Shown: positions 27,183 through 36,792, counted from the stretch's first letter. The stretch is DNA of 64,000 nt from Castellaniella sp. (GCA_019104865.1 JAHRWZ010000016.1:1-64000), one strand, 5' to 3'. Notes: generated by a model not told the origin, from the letters alone. Numbers and translations are program-made.

Positions 27183-28466
27183 TCACTTTCCCATGAGACT
27201 CAGGGGTGCCAGCGACAGCGACGGCACATAGGTGATGAGCATCAGGATGATGAGCATCGAGGCGATGAAGATCAGGGCACCGGCCGAGGCTTTCTCCAGG
27301 CTGGTGTTGCCGATGCGGGCGCCGACGAACAGGTTGACCCCGACAGGCGGTGTCACCATGCCGATGGCCAGATTGACGATCACGACGATGCCGAAGTGCA
27401 CCGGATCGACGCCCACGGCCAGGACGACGGGCAGCAGGATCGGCGTCAGGATGATGATGGCTGCCAGGGTCTCCATGAACATGCCGACAAACAGCAACAG
27501 AATGTTGATCAGCAGCAGGATCAGGATATGGCTGTCGGTCAGGCTGACCATGGCCTGGGCAATCATCACGGGAATCTGCTCGATCGTCAGGACGCGCCCG
27601 AAGATCGTTGCAGTGCCCACGATCAGGATCACGGTAGCGGAGGTCAAGGCGGATTCCGCAATGACCCGGTAGATGTCCTTCCAGCTGAGTTCACGGTGGA
27701 CGAAGACGCCGATGATGAACCCGTAGATGACACCGACGGCGGCGGCTTCGGTGGGGGTGAACACGCCGCCATAGATGCCGCCCAGGATGATGATCGGGAC
27801 CAGCAAGGCCCATTTGGCATCCCAGATCGTGGCGATGATCTCGCGGCCGGTGTAGCGGCGCTCATCCCCCGTGTAGCCACGCTTGCGCGCGCTGAACCAG
27901 GCCACCACGATCAGGCCGATGCCGATCATCAGCCCCGGGATGATGCCGGCGATGAACATCTGCGTGATCGACACGTTGGCCGATACCGCGTAGATGATCA
28001 TGGGGATGCTCGGCGGAATGATGATGCCGATACTGCCCGCCGAGGCGATCAGTCCGACCGACCAGCCTTTGTCATAGCCGGCCTTGCTCATGGCTGGCAG
28101 CATGATGCCGCCGATGGCGGCGACGGTGGCCGGACCCGATCCGGAAATGGCCGCGAAGAACATGCAGGTGACCACGGCGATGATGGCCAGCCCGCCCGTG
28201 TAGCGGCCAAAGAAGACCGCGCCGACGTTCAGCAGGCGGCGGGACAGACCTCCGTGTCCCATCAGATCGCCGGCCAGGATGAAGAAGGGCACGGCCATCA
28301 AGGGGAACGAGTCGATCGAGGTCACCAGTCCCTGAGCGATGAAGCTGCTGCTGACCTTGCCGCTGTAGAGCAGCGCGAACGCGGAGGCCAGGCCCAGGGA
28401 AATCGCCACCGGGACGGCGGCAATGAGCAGGAGGACGAAGGTGCCGAAAAGAAGAAGCGAGACCAT
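27183..28466 (-). CDS. dctM: TRAP transporter large permease (DctM)
   Basis: Inner-membrane ion-coupled permease of the tripartite TRAP system, 427 aa with about 12 hydrophobic segments. Family motifs include [12 protein letters not shown]-like [52 protein letters not shown] and [12 protein letters not shown]. It starts 3 nt after the DctQ stop, so both are translated together. TRAP systems usually import dicarboxylates, sugar acids or other small organic acids. Confidence 0.93.
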   Translation of the reverse strand: MVSLLLFGTFVLLLIAAVPVAISLGLASAFALLYSGKVSSSFIAQGLVTSIDSFPLMAVPFFILAGDLMGHGGLSRRLLNVGAVFFGRYTGGLAIIAVVTCMFFAAISGSGPATVAAIGGIMLPAMSKAGYDKGWSVGLIASAGSIGIIIPPSIPMIIYAVSANVSITQMFIAGIIPGLMIGIGLIVVAWFSARKRGYTGDERRYTGREIIATIWDAKWALLVPIIILGGIYGGVFTPTEAAAVGVIYGFIIGVFVHRELSWKDIYRVIAESALTSATVILIVGTATIFGRVLTIEQIPVMIAQAMVSLTDSHILILLLINILLLFVGMFMETLAAIIILTPILLPVVLAVGVDPVHFGIVVIVNLAIGMVTPPVGVNLFVGARIGNTSLEKASAGALIFIASMLIILMLITYVPSLSLAPLSLMGK

Positions 28467-28469
28467 GGT

Positions 28470-28946
28470 TCAGGCTCCCTGACGGATGGCGCGGACTTCG
28501 TGGCCGATCGCCTGCAGCAGACGCAGGACGACCAACCCGAAACTGATGGTCGGTGCCAGGTAGATCCAGCCCATGTAGATCCCCAGGGAAGACGATTTCT
28601 GTCCAAAGCGGAAGATCTTCATCGCCAGCGCCCAGCCTTCTTTCATGACCAGGAAGGCGAACAGGCCGAAGATCAGGTAGGCGAAAATATGCAGATAGCG
28701 CTGCGGGTTGCCCGACAGGCGTTCGCTGACGGCGGTGACGCAAATGTGGGCTTTGCGTTTGACGCCGTAGCTGACGCCAAGATAGGTGGCCCAGATGAAA
28801 CAGTAGCGGGCCAGTTCCTCGGACCAGGCCAGCGAGTTCATCATGACATACCGCATGAAGACCTGGCCGCCGATCAGGAGGGACATGGCGGAAAGCAGGA
28901 AGACGAGCAGGGCTTCCTCGAAGTGATCATCGATCCACTTGAGCAT
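28470..28946 (-). CDS. dctQ: TRAP transporter small permease (DctQ)
   Basis: Four-helix DctQ subunit of about 158 aa (MLKWIDDHFEEALLVFLLSAM). An ATG six codons upstream is also possible. The family signature SLAWSEELARYCFIWATYLG is at about residue 42, followed by AHICVT. It lies between the binding protein (108 nt away) and DctM. Confidence 0.88.
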   Translation of the reverse strand: MLKWIDDHFEEALLVFLLSAMSLLIGGQVFMRYVMMNSLAWSEELARYCFIWATYLGVSYGVKRKAHICVTAVSERLSGNPQRYLHIFAYLIFGLFAFLVMKEGWALAMKIFRFGQKSSSLGIYMGWIYLAPTISFGLVVLRLLQAIGHEVRAIRQGA

Positions 28947-29054
28947 CGTAGTGTTCCGGAGCATGGATTCGGAGCCGCGCCGGCATGCGCGGGATGGCGG
29001 CGGCCCGGGATGGAAAACGGGTGCCGGCGTCCGGCACCCGAGCCTGAGGGGCTG

Positions 29055-30074
29055 TTAGCGGTTGACCTCGGCGTCGATCGCGTCCACGATCTGGGCGCCG
29101 ACCTTTTTCTTGACCATTTCCCGGATGGGGCCCATGCGGCTGGCAAAAGCGGTGTGCTCTTCCGGCGTCAGGTCGATGATCTGGACCTGAGGCATGGCGG
29201 CGGCCGCCTTGTCATCCGCCTTTTGTGCCAGCGTGCGCTGGTATTGGGTGGTGTCTTTGACGACCTGGTCGAAAATTTCGCGGTCCTTGGCGCTGAAGCT
29301 GTTGTAGACGTCAGGATTGATCAGCAGGGGCCAGGGCGAATACACGTGGTTCGTGCGCGTGATGTATTTCTGCACCTCGTAGAACTTCATGTCGTAGAAC
29401 AGGTTGATCGGGCCTTCCTGGGCGTCGAACGTGCCCTGCTGAAGCGCCGTAAACAGTTCGCCGAATGCCAGCGGCGCGGGGTTGGCGCCTTCGGCTTTCC
29501 AGGCGGCGATGTGCACTTCGTTTTCCATGGTGCGCATCTTCATGCCTTCGAGGTCCTTCGGACTGCGGATCGGGCGCACGTTGTTGGTCAGCTGGCGAAA
29601 GCCGTTTTCCCAGTACGCCAGGCCCTTGATGCCGACCTTGTCCAGGCTGGCCATCAGCTGGGTGCCGATTTTTCCGTCCAGGACGCGATAGACGCCGGCG
29701 CGGTCCTTGAACATGAAGGGGATGTCCAGGGCGAAGAACTGCGGGTTGAAGGCACCCAGGACCGCTGAAGACACGAAGGACATGTCCAGGTTGCCCAGCT
29801 GAATGCTTTCGATCTGTTCGCGTTCGCTGCCCAGCTGCGAGCTGGGGAAGATCTGCATAGTGATGCGGCCGTCGGTTTTTTGCTTCAGCTGCTGGGCCAT
29901 GTATTCGAATGCCTGGTGACCCGTGCTGGACGTGGCCGACGAGTGAGCGGCTTTCAGGACGGTCTGCGCTGCGGCTGGCGCCTGCGCACTCAGCCCGAGC
30001 GCCAGCGCGACCAGTCCTGGCATCAGGAAGGTCTTGCGCGCGAAGTGTCCGGCATACGTCTTGAGTGTGTTCAT
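29055..30074 (-). CDS. dctP: TRAP transporter substrate-binding protein (DctP)
   Basis: Periplasmic binding protein of 339 aa with a signal peptide (KTYAGHFARKTFLMPGLVALALGLSA, cleavage near AAAQ). The ATG at 30072-30074 has GGAGAAG upstream. The DctP fold is shown by FPSSQLGSEREQIESIQLGNLDM and by PKDLEGMKMRTMEN, whose Arg normally forms the salt bridge with the ligand carboxylate, so an organic acid ligand is expected. It heads the dctPQM-mhpFE operon and has a strong promoter upstream. Confidence 0.92.
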   Translation of the reverse strand: MNTLKTYAGHFARKTFLMPGLVALALGLSAQAPAAAQTVLKAAHSSATSSTGHQAFEYMAQQLKQKTDGRITMQIFPSSQLGSEREQIESIQLGNLDMSFVSSAVLGAFNPQFFALDIPFMFKDRAGVYRVLDGKIGTQLMASLDKVGIKGLAYWENGFRQLTNNVRPIRSPKDLEGMKMRTMENEVHIAAWKAEGANPAPLAFGELFTALQQGTFDAQEGPINLFYDMKFYEVQKYITRTNHVYSPWPLLINPDVYNSFSAKDREIFDQVVKDTTQYQRTLAQKADDKAAAAMPQVQIIDLTPEEHTAFASRMGPIREMVKKKVGAQIVDAIDAEVNR

Positions 30075-30212
30075 GTCTTCTCCGAGAACTGCCCTGATCC
30101 ATCGATCAGGGTCTAGTGTCCGGTCCGGTTGTGTCATCCGGAGCCGGACTGTTGATTCATTGTGATCAGCCCAGGCAGAGCTGGCTTGAGTGTCCCGTTT
30201 GGGCACGGAGTA

Positions 30213-30260
30213 ATTCTAGATTGGTGATAAAATTTTTTCAATAGATGAGATGTAATCTCA
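30213..30260 (-). promoter_or_regulatory. dctP promoter and adjoining palindromic operator
   Basis: On the minus strand TTGAAA (30236-30241), 17 nt, TAGAAT (30213-30218) is a strong sigma-70 match reading toward dctP. Four bases upstream of its -35 box lies TGAGAT-GTA-ATCTCA (30246-30260), a palindrome with perfect 6-bp arms. It is also 17 nt before the ATG of the divergent FAD dehydrogenase, so one regulator could control both directions. Confidence 0.65.
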
Positions 30261-30277
30261 CATATTGAGAAATAATT

Positions 30278-31711
30278 ATGTTGGAGATTGACGTGGAAGT
30301 GGTAAGTGACATCCGAGGCGACGATGAGATGCTCGCCACCCGGCTGCGTGCAGCCCTGGGAGATGATCAGGTGCGTACCGGGGAGGCGATCAGCGACCGC
30401 TATCTGGGCGACTGGAGCACCGAGCGAAGAGGCCGGCCGGCCGTGTTGGTCCTGCCGCGCAGTACGGAGGATGTATCCCGGGCCCTGGCCGTGTGTCATG
30501 CCTTGCGGCGCCCGGTCGTGCCGCAAGGCGGCCTGACCGGTTTGGCGGGCGGTGCGGTTCCCGACGAGGGCGCGGTGGTTCTGTCCCTTGAGCGACTGAA
30601 CCGCATCGAATGCCTGGATGCCGATTCGGCCACGTTGACCGTTCAGGCAGGTGTGCCCTTGCAGGCCATCCAGGAGGCGGCGCAGGCGGCCGGCTTTCTC
30701 TGTGGGCTGGATCTGGGGGCCCGGGGTTCATGCCAGATCGGCGGCAATATTTCCACCAATGCGGGCGGCAACCGGGTCATCCGCTATGGCATGACGAGGG
30801 ATCTGGTGCTGGGCCTGGAGGCGGTGCTGCCCGACGGCACGGTCCTGTCCATGATGAACCAGATGGGCAAGAACAATACCGGTATCGATCTGAAGCAGCT
30901 GTTCATTGGCAGCGAAGGCACCCTGGGCGTCGTGACGCGCGCGGTGTTGCGCCTGCACCCCGGAATCTCGGGTGCCAATACGGCACTGGTCGCACTGGAT
31001 GGGTTCGATTCCGCCCTGAAGCTGCTGCGTCATGCTCGCCAGGCCCTGTCGGGCCAGGTCAGCGCGTTCGAGGTCATGTGGCGGGATTATTACCAGGCGG
31101 CCACCAGCCTGGGGGGCGCGCGTGCGCCTTTGGCCGCTGATTATCCCCTGTATGTCCTTCTGGACATGCAGAGCCCCCGTCCCCAGGACGATGCCGCCCG
31201 GTTCGAGGGCGTGCTGGAGCATGCCCTGGAACAGGGGTGGGCGCAGGATGCGGCGATTGCGCAGTCTCATGGCGATGCCGAGGCATTCTGGGCTTTGCGC
31301 GACAGCGTCGCGGAAATGCTTCCCAAGCTGGCGCCGACCCTCAATTTCGATGTGTCCGTGCCGATCTCCCGCATCGGTACGTGTGTGGAACGGATGCGGG
31401 CCGCGATGGAGAGCGGGTTTCCGGGGATTGCGCACATGTATTTCGGCCATGTCGGGGACGGCAACGTGCATATCGTTGCGGGGCCGTTGCCCGCGGATGG
31501 CGGCCTGACCGAGCACGGGATCGAAGAGGCGTTCTATACGATCGTCCGCGACCTGTCCGGTTCGGTGTCCGCCGAGCACGGCATCGGTCTGCATAAGCGG
31601 CCCTGGCTCGAATACAGCCGCAGCCCGGCGGAGATCCAGCTGATGCGGACACTGAAACAGGCGCTGGACCCGCAGGGGATCATGAACCCTGGAAAGATCC
31701 TCGAGTCCTAG
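30278..31711 (+). CDS. FAD-linked 2-hydroxyacid dehydrogenase (GlcD/D2HGDH-like)
   Basis: Flavoprotein of 477 aa of the D-lactate/D-2-hydroxyglutarate dehydrogenase group. The PCMH FAD domain reads VVPQGGLTGLAGGAVPDEGAVV (near residue 85) and CQIGGNISTNAGGNRVIRYG (near 155), with GSEGTLGVVTRAVLRLHP (near 210). The C-terminal cap has YFGHVGDGNVHI and SAEHGIGLHKRPWL, which supply the metal or substrate His residues. Divergent from the TRAP/aldolase operon. Its stop overlaps the stop of the convergent IclR gene in a CTAG. An alternative GTG start exists at 30293, with GGAG before it. Confidence 0.88.
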   Translation: MLEIDVEVVSDIRGDDEMLATRLRAALGDDQVRTGEAISDRYLGDWSTERRGRPAVLVLPRSTEDVSRALAVCHALRRPVVPQGGLTGLAGGAVPDEGAVVLSLERLNRIECLDADSATLTVQAGVPLQAIQEAAQAAGFLCGLDLGARGSCQIGGNISTNAGGNRVIRYGMTRDLVLGLEAVLPDGTVLSMMNQMGKNNTGIDLKQLFIGSEGTLGVVTRAVLRLHPGISGANTALVALDGFDSALKLLRHARQALSGQVSAFEVMWRDYYQAATSLGGARAPLAADYPLYVLLDMQSPRPQDDAARFEGVLEHALEQGWAQDAAIAQSHGDAEAFWALRDSVAEMLPKLAPTLNFDVSVPISRIGTCVERMRAAMESGFPGIAHMYFGHVGDGNVHIVAGPLPADGGLTEHGIEEAFYTIVRDLSGSVSAEHGIGLHKRPWLEYSRSPAEIQLMRTLKQALDPQGIMNPGKILES

Positions 31712-32481
31712 TTTCCGAGTTCGGCGCTGATCTGGCGCGCCGTTTCCAGCACGAGCGGCACGAGCTCCCGCATGCGCAAGGGCGGCATGTAATCGGTCGT
31801 GCTGGAGACGCTGATGGCGGCGACGATCGCATGGCTGGCATCCCGGACCGGCGCGGCAACGCAGCGGATCGATGGCTCGTCCTCGCCCAGGTCGTAGGTG
31901 TAGCCGCATGATGCGTAATGCCGCATCATGTCGAGCCATTCCTCGCGGGTGGCGGCAAGCCCCAGCTGCCCGGCATCGGTGTCATAGAGGGCCCCCCAGG
32001 ATGCGGGCGACCCGTCCAGCAGCAGCGCCTTGCCCACGCCGGTGGTGATCAGAGGCTTCATGCCGCCGACGCGGGAACTGATTTCTACCGGCCGGCGGCT
32101 GGCGATCTTGTCGAGGTAGAACACGGCGCCCAGTTCTTCGCAGGCCAGGTGCACGGTGTCGCTGGTCTGGGCCGCCAGCCGTTCGAGCAATGGCCGGGCG
32201 ACCGGCGTGAGTTCGACCTGGCTGTACGCCTGGAATCCCAGGGCCAGCAGTTTCCGGCCCAGCTGGTATCCCTTCCCGGGCACCCGTTTCAGATACTGAC
32301 GCTGCACCAGCACCGACACGATGCGGTGCGCTGTGCTGTAGGTCATCCCCGTCCGTTCGGCGATGACGCCGATGTCATGGGCGCCGCCCTTCGAGACGGC
32401 CTCGATGACCTCGAGACCCCGGACGAGGGTCTGGCTTGCGGTGGTCTGTCTGTGCGCCGTCTCGTCTTCGGACTTCTGCAT
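31708..32481 (-). CDS. IclR-family transcriptional regulator
   Basis: Regulator of about 257 aa from the ATG at 32479-32481, preceded by CAGGGG. The winged helix is QTLVRGLEVIEAVSKGG through IGVIAERTGMTYSTAHRIVSVLV; the effector domain includes LITTGVGKALLLDG and EPSIRCVAAPVRD. It lies between the FAD dehydrogenase (convergent, stops overlapping in CTAG at 31708-31711) and the sugar-acid cluster upstream on the same strand (130-nt gap). It could control either cluster. Confidence 0.9.
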   Translation of the reverse strand: MQKSEDETAHRQTTASQTLVRGLEVIEAVSKGGAHDIGVIAERTGMTYSTAHRIVSVLVQRQYLKRVPGKGYQLGRKLLALGFQAYSQVELTPVARPLLERLAAQTSDTVHLACEELGAVFYLDKIASRRPVEISSRVGGMKPLITTGVGKALLLDGSPASWGALYDTDAGQLGLAATREEWLDMMRHYASCGYTYDLGEDEPSIRCVAAPVRDASHAIVAAISVSSTTDYMPPLRMRELVPLVLETARQISAELGN

Positions 32482-32611
32482 ATGCCCCTGCGTTGGTGGT
32501 GTCGCGTTTCGCGAACGATGGTTGCGCGTGCCGACCGACGCCGGACATTCTAAGCCATCCGCAGCCACATCCACTCGGGTGCCGTGGCGCGAGATTCCAT
32601 TGCGACGGGCG

Positions 32612-33544
32612 TCATCGTGCCCAGCGCAGCACCAGCGGATCGAGTCTGCGGGCGGTTTCGATCAGCCCGGCCCGGATTTCTGGGATTGCTGCCGGAAACG
32701 GATGGCGCGTATGGTCCGAGCCGATGATCCCGCCTTCCTTCATCAGGATCTTGGCCGTCTGGATGCCGGTCTGGCGGTTTTCGTAGTTGATGAGCGGCAG
32801 CCATTGCTGGTAGAGGGAAACCGCTTTTTCCCGGTCCCCCGAGATATGGGCATCGAAGATGGCCTTGATGCCGTCGGGGTAGCCACCCCCCGTCATGGCG
32901 CCGGTGGCGCCGGCGTCCAGGTCCGGCAGCAGGGTGATGGATTCCTCTCCGTCCCAGGGGCCTTCGATGGCGTCGCCGCCAAGCTCCAGCAGCGCGCGCA
33001 GTTTGGTGGCGACCCCCGCGCTTTCGATCTTGAAGTACCGCACCTGCTCGATCGTCCTGGCCATTCCGGCCAGGGCTGCGGCGGACAGCTGGGTGCCGCT
33101 GATCGGTGCATCCTGGACCATGATCGGGATGTCGCTGGCGTCGGACAGACGGTTGAAGTATTGGTGGGCGCGAGCTTCGTCGCAGCGGATGGTCGCGCCG
33201 TGGTATGGGGGCAGCACCATCACCATGGCGGCGCCGAAGTCGCTGGCATGCTGGTTGCGCTGGATGCAGATGTCGGTGCTGTAGTGCGAGGTGGTGACGA
33301 TGACCGGGACGCGCCCGTTCACGTGCGTCAGGATGGTTTCCGTCAGGATCCTGCGTTCCTCGTCGGTGAGCGAAAACTGCTCGGAGAAATTCGCCAGCAG
33401 GCTCAGGCCGTCGGAGCCTGCATCGATCATGAAATCGACGCAGCGGCGTTGACCGTCCAGGTCGATGGTGGCGTCATCCTTGAAGATGGTCGGGACGACG
33501 GGATAGACGCCCTTGTAGCGGGCTGCGTGGTAGCGGGTTGACAT
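32612..33544 (-). CDS. DapA-family dehydratase/aldolase (2-keto-3-deoxy sugar acid type)
   Basis: TIM-barrel enzyme of 310 aa of the dihydrodipicolinate synthase family, start MSTRYHAARYKG. The Schiff-base Lys is in VRYFKIESAG near residue 170, and the family Tyr is probably that in LPPYHG near residue 113. From memory the sequence (PVVPTIF, GLSLLANFSEQF, GATGAMTGGGYPDGIKA) resembles L-2-keto-3-deoxyarabonate dehydratase more than lysine-pathway DapA; this has not been checked by search. The UxaA-family dehydratase gene lies 76 nt upstream, which fits successive steps of sugar-acid breakdown. Confidence 0.82.
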   Translation of the reverse strand: MSTRYHAARYKGVYPVVPTIFKDDATIDLDGQRRCVDFMIDAGSDGLSLLANFSEQFSLTDEERRILTETILTHVNGRVPVIVTTSHYSTDICIQRNQHASDFGAAMVMVLPPYHGATIRCDEARAHQYFNRLSDASDIPIMVQDAPISGTQLSAAALAGMARTIEQVRYFKIESAGVATKLRALLELGGDAIEGPWDGEESITLLPDLDAGATGAMTGGGYPDGIKAIFDAHISGDREKAVSLYQQWLPLINYENRQTGIQTAKILMKEGGIIGSDHTRHPFPAAIPEIRAGLIETARRLDPLVLRWAR

Positions 33545-33620
33545 GATATTGAATACCTGGAAAACGAATGACGGGGAGGACGGCCGCAGCGGTGGGGACG
33601 GCCGCGGCCGCATGACCTGA

Positions 33621-35147
33621 TCAGGTCACGACGCTCAATTGCCACGGCACGAACTCGTTCTGGCCATAGCCGTATTGCTCGCTCTTCGAGCGTTCGCCCG
33701 ACGCGCAGCGGATCATCATGTCGTAGAACTCGCGCCCCAGCTGGCCGATGTCGGCGCCTTCGTCGACGACGGAGCCGCAGTTCATGTCGATGTCGTCCTG
33801 CTGGCGGACCCACAATGCCGTGTTGGTCGACAGCTTCAACGAGGGGGCGGGTGCGCAACCGTATGCGGAGCCTCGTCCGGTCGTAAAGCAGATCATGTTG
33901 GCGCCGCCTGCGACCTGGCCGGTGGCGGACATCGGGTCATAGCCCGGCGTGTTCATGAACACCAGGCCTTGGGCTTCGACCGGCTCGGCATACTGGTAGA
34001 CCTCCATCATGCCGGTAGTGCCGCCTTTGGCGACCCCGCCCAGGGATTTCTCCAGGACAGTCGTCAGGCCGCCCGCCTTGTTGCCCGACGACGGGTTGTT
34101 ATCCAGCGAGGCGTTGTTGCGTGCGCACAGGTCCTTCCACCAGTCGATGATGTCGACCAGTTTGCGGCCGATCGCGGGTGTGGCGGCCCTGCAGGTCAGC
34201 AGGTGCTCCGCGCCATAGATTTCGGGGGTTTCGGACAGGATCGCCGTGCCGCCGTTGCGCACCAGAATGTCCATGGCCGCGCCCAGCACCGGATTGGCGG
34301 TGATTCCCGAGTAGCCGTCCGAGCCGCCGCACTGCAGGCCGATCTTCAGGTGGCTGACCGGCACTGGCCGGCGTTCGATCCGGTTGGCCTCTTCGAGCAT
34401 CCCCTGGACGATTTCCACGCCCTTGGCGATGCTCTTGGGAGTTCCGCCAGCGTCCTGAATGTTGAAAGTGTGCAGGTTGCGGCCTTCTTCCAGGGCCTGC
34501 GCCTTCATCAGGGCGGAAATCTGGTTGGTCTCGCAGCCCAGGCCGATGATCAGCAGCCCCGCGAAATTTGGATGGCGCACGTAACCGGCAATGGTCCGCT
34601 GCAGGATCTTCAATCCTTCGCCCGTGGAATCGATGGCGCAGCCCGTGCCGTGGGTCAGGGCGACGACGCCGTCGACGTTGGGATAGGGCTCCAGGGCTTC
34701 GGGGCGGATCTCGCGGCGGAACTGGTCCGCGACGGCGCGGGCCACCGTGGCCGAGCAGTTGACCGAGGTCAGGATGCCGATGTAGTTGCGGGTGGCAACC
34801 TGTCCGTCCGGACGGACGATGCCCATGAACGTGTCGGGTGTGTCGACCCGGTCGGTCGGGGCATAGTCCTGGGAGAAACGGTAGTCCTTCTCGAATTCGC
34901 CGATTGCGAGGTTGTGCACATGCACGTGCCGCCCCACCGCGACGTCCTGGGTGGCAAACCCGATGACCTGCCCATAACGGCGGATGGGCTGCCCCTTGGC
35001 AATGGGCTTGATGGCGATTTTGTGCCCGGACGGGATGGCGTCCAGCAACGTGACGCCGTTGATGCAATCGCCCTGGCTCAGGTCCCGCAGGGCGATCATG
35101 ACGTCGTCCGCGGGGTTGAGGATTAGAAATGGAACGCTTTTTGACAT
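33621..35147 (-). CDS. UxaA/GarD-family sugar-acid dehydratase
   Basis: Altronate/galactarate dehydratase family protein of 508 aa. An N-terminal SAF domain (ILNPADDVMIALRDL, GHKIAIKPIAKGQPIRRYG, HVHVHNLA) is joined to the catalytic part. The catalytic part contains ATRNYIGILTSVNCSA, HGTGCAID, GLGCETNQI, CGGSDGYSGITANP and GRGSAYGCAPAPSLKL, which supply the conserved Cys and acidic residues of these iron enzymes. Substrate within the family (altronate, galactarate, or another aldonate) is not evident. It lies between the ABC binding protein and the DapA-family gene. Confidence 0.87.
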   Translation of the reverse strand: MSKSVPFLILNPADDVMIALRDLSQGDCINGVTLLDAIPSGHKIAIKPIAKGQPIRRYGQVIGFATQDVAVGRHVHVHNLAIGEFEKDYRFSQDYAPTDRVDTPDTFMGIVRPDGQVATRNYIGILTSVNCSATVARAVADQFRREIRPEALEPYPNVDGVVALTHGTGCAIDSTGEGLKILQRTIAGYVRHPNFAGLLIIGLGCETNQISALMKAQALEEGRNLHTFNIQDAGGTPKSIAKGVEIVQGMLEEANRIERRPVPVSHLKIGLQCGGSDGYSGITANPVLGAAMDILVRNGGTAILSETPEIYGAEHLLTCRAATPAIGRKLVDIIDWWKDLCARNNASLDNNPSSGNKAGGLTTVLEKSLGGVAKGGTTGMMEVYQYAEPVEAQGLVFMNTPGYDPMSATGQVAGGANMICFTTGRGSAYGCAPAPSLKLSTNTALWVRQQDDIDMNCGSVVDEGADIGQLGREFYDMMIRCASGERSKSEQYGYGQNEFVPWQLSVVT

Positions 35148-35207
35148 GACCTCGATCTCATGATGGTGGTGGCGCCGCGAGCGCGGACGCCACCGTCCGG
35201 GTGATTC

Positions 35208-36008
35208 CTACTTCAACATGGCCTCGGGCAGCGACTGGCCGAAGAAATACGTCTTGTAGATCGCGTTGAGCTTGCCGTTCTTCAGGTTGGTCTCGACCCA
35301 TTGGTTGATCCGCGCCTTGAGTTCGGGCTCGTTCTGGCGGATGCCGACGCCCATCGGGAAGCTGACAGCCGTGTATTTGTAGCCTATGTCGGTCTTGGGG
35401 CTGGTCTTCTTGATTTCCGGCAGCACACTGCTTGCGGCGACGATGTATTGTTGCTGGCCGGTCATGACCGCCGTATTGGTGGTGGCGTCATCCTGGTACC
35501 GGACGATGGACACGCCGGAGACGCCCTTGGTGCTGTCGGTGATGGCCTTGTCGCTGGTGGTGCCGCGGGTCACTGCGATGGCTTTCCCCGCCAGATCCGC
35601 CGGGCCCGCGACCTTCACTTTTTCAGGGCCGCCCACGACGACCGGCACGACGCCGTATGGCTGCGAGAAGTCGATGACTTTCTTGCGCTCGTCGGTGATC
35701 GAGAAAGACGCCATGATGAGGTCGACCTTCTTGGTGCGCAGGAACTGGACCCGGGTCGGACCCGTCACCGGAACGACCGTGAGCTTCACTCCGAGGGCGT
35801 CCGCCAGCAGATGGGCGGAATCGATGTCGAAGCCCGTCTGCTTCGCGTTTGCATCGACCATCCCGTAAGGGGGAGCGCTGATATCGACGCCAATCGTGAT
35901 CTCCCCCTTTTTCTGGATGTCCTCCAGCTGGTTGGCCTGCGCGCCGATCGTGTATGCCGCCGCCAGGGCCAGGATTGCCAGTTTCGGGAAGTGTCGGGAA
36001 ATTTGCAT
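35208..36008 (-). CDS. Amino-acid-type ABC transporter substrate-binding protein
   Basis: Periplasmic binding protein of 266 aa (SBP family 3). The signal peptide is MQISRHFPKLAILALAAAYT, with cleavage likely after AQA. Mature sequence starts NQLEDIQKKGEITIGVDISAPPYGMVD, then QTGFDIDSAHLLADALGV and VDLIMASFSITDERKKVIDFSQPY, all typical. It follows the ATPase gene by 44 nt and precedes the dehydratase by 60 nt. The family normally binds amino acids, but the neighbours suggest a sugar acid. Confidence 0.88.
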   Translation of the reverse strand: MQISRHFPKLAILALAAAYTIGAQANQLEDIQKKGEITIGVDISAPPYGMVDANAKQTGFDIDSAHLLADALGVKLTVVPVTGPTRVQFLRTKKVDLIMASFSITDERKKVIDFSQPYGVVPVVVGGPEKVKVAGPADLAGKAIAVTRGTTSDKAITDSTKGVSGVSIVRYQDDATTNTAVMTGQQQYIVAASSVLPEIKKTSPKTDIGYKYTAVSFPMGVGIRQNEPELKARINQWVETNLKNGKLNAIYKTYFFGQSLPEAMLK

Positions 36009-36052
36009 GTGTCTCTCCAGCTTGTTGTGTGGTGATGAGGGTGGGTTGCGTA

Positions 36053-36781
36053 TTACAGCCCGTTGCTGATGAACTGCCGCAGCTCCGGGGTTTGAGGATC
36101 CTTCAACAGATTGCCGTCGCCGGTCTCCCAGACGATGCCGTCCCGCATATAGATGATCTGGTCGGCGACCGCTGTGGCGAATCCCATTTCGTGAGTGACC
36201 AGAACCATGGTCATACCGTCGCGCGCCAGACCCTCGATGACCTTGAGGACCTCGCCGGTGATCTGCGGATCGAGCGCCGACGTCACTTCGTCGAACAGCA
36301 TCAGTTCCGGCTGCATGGCCAGCGACCGGGCGATCGCGACGCGCTGTTGTTGTCCGCCGGACAGCTGCTCCGGGTAGGATTGCGCCTTGTCGGCCAGGCC
36401 GACTTGTCCCAGCACGTGCATCGCCTGTTCCCGGGCTTCCTTCTGGCTGATGTGCTTGACCTTGCGGGGTGCCAGGGTGATGTTCTTCTCCACCGTCAGG
36501 TGCGGGAACAGGTTGTAGCTCTGGAAGACGATCCCGACCTGGAGCCGGAGCGCGGAGATGTCACAGCCCTTTTTGTGCACTTCGCGGCCGCAGACGTGGA
36601 GTTCCCCGGCGTTGATCTCCTCCAGACCGTTGATGCACCGCAGCGCTGTGCTCTTGCCCGAACCGCTCTGGCCGATGAGTGCGACGACGTTGCCCTTGAA
36701 GACATCGAACGAAATGCCCTTCAGCACTTCCGTGTCGCCATAGGATTTTCTGACGTTCCGGAACCGGACGCGTGGATTCAT
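36053..36781 (-). CDS. Amino-acid-type ABC transporter ATPase (GlnQ type)
   Basis: ATPase of 242 aa from the ATG at 36779-36781, with GGAG at the right spacing. Walker A GQSGSGKST, Q-loop VFQSYNLFPHLTV, signature [16 protein letters not shown], Walker B LMLFDEVTSALDP and VTHEMGF are present. The Walker B segment reads DEVTSALDP; the catalytic Glu is retained and the usual Pro is Val, a common variant. It follows the second permease. Confidence 0.92.
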   Translation of the reverse strand: MNPRVRFRNVRKSYGDTEVLKGISFDVFKGNVVALIGQSGSGKSTALRCINGLEEINAGELHVCGREVHKKGCDISALRLQVGIVFQSYNLFPHLTVEKNITLAPRKVKHISQKEAREQAMHVLGQVGLADKAQSYPEQLSGGQQQRVAIARSLAMQPELMLFDEVTSALDPQITGEVLKVIEGLARDGMTMVLVTHEMGFATAVADQIIYMRDGIVWETGDGNLLKDPQTPELRQFISNGL

Positions 36782-36792
36782 GGGATTCTCCA

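Noticed and set aside
27126-29768. Plus-strand open frame (880 codons) opposite mhpF, dctM and dctQ.
   Set aside because: Composition (many Asp, His, Gln, Gly repeats) marks it as a shadow of the TRAP genes.
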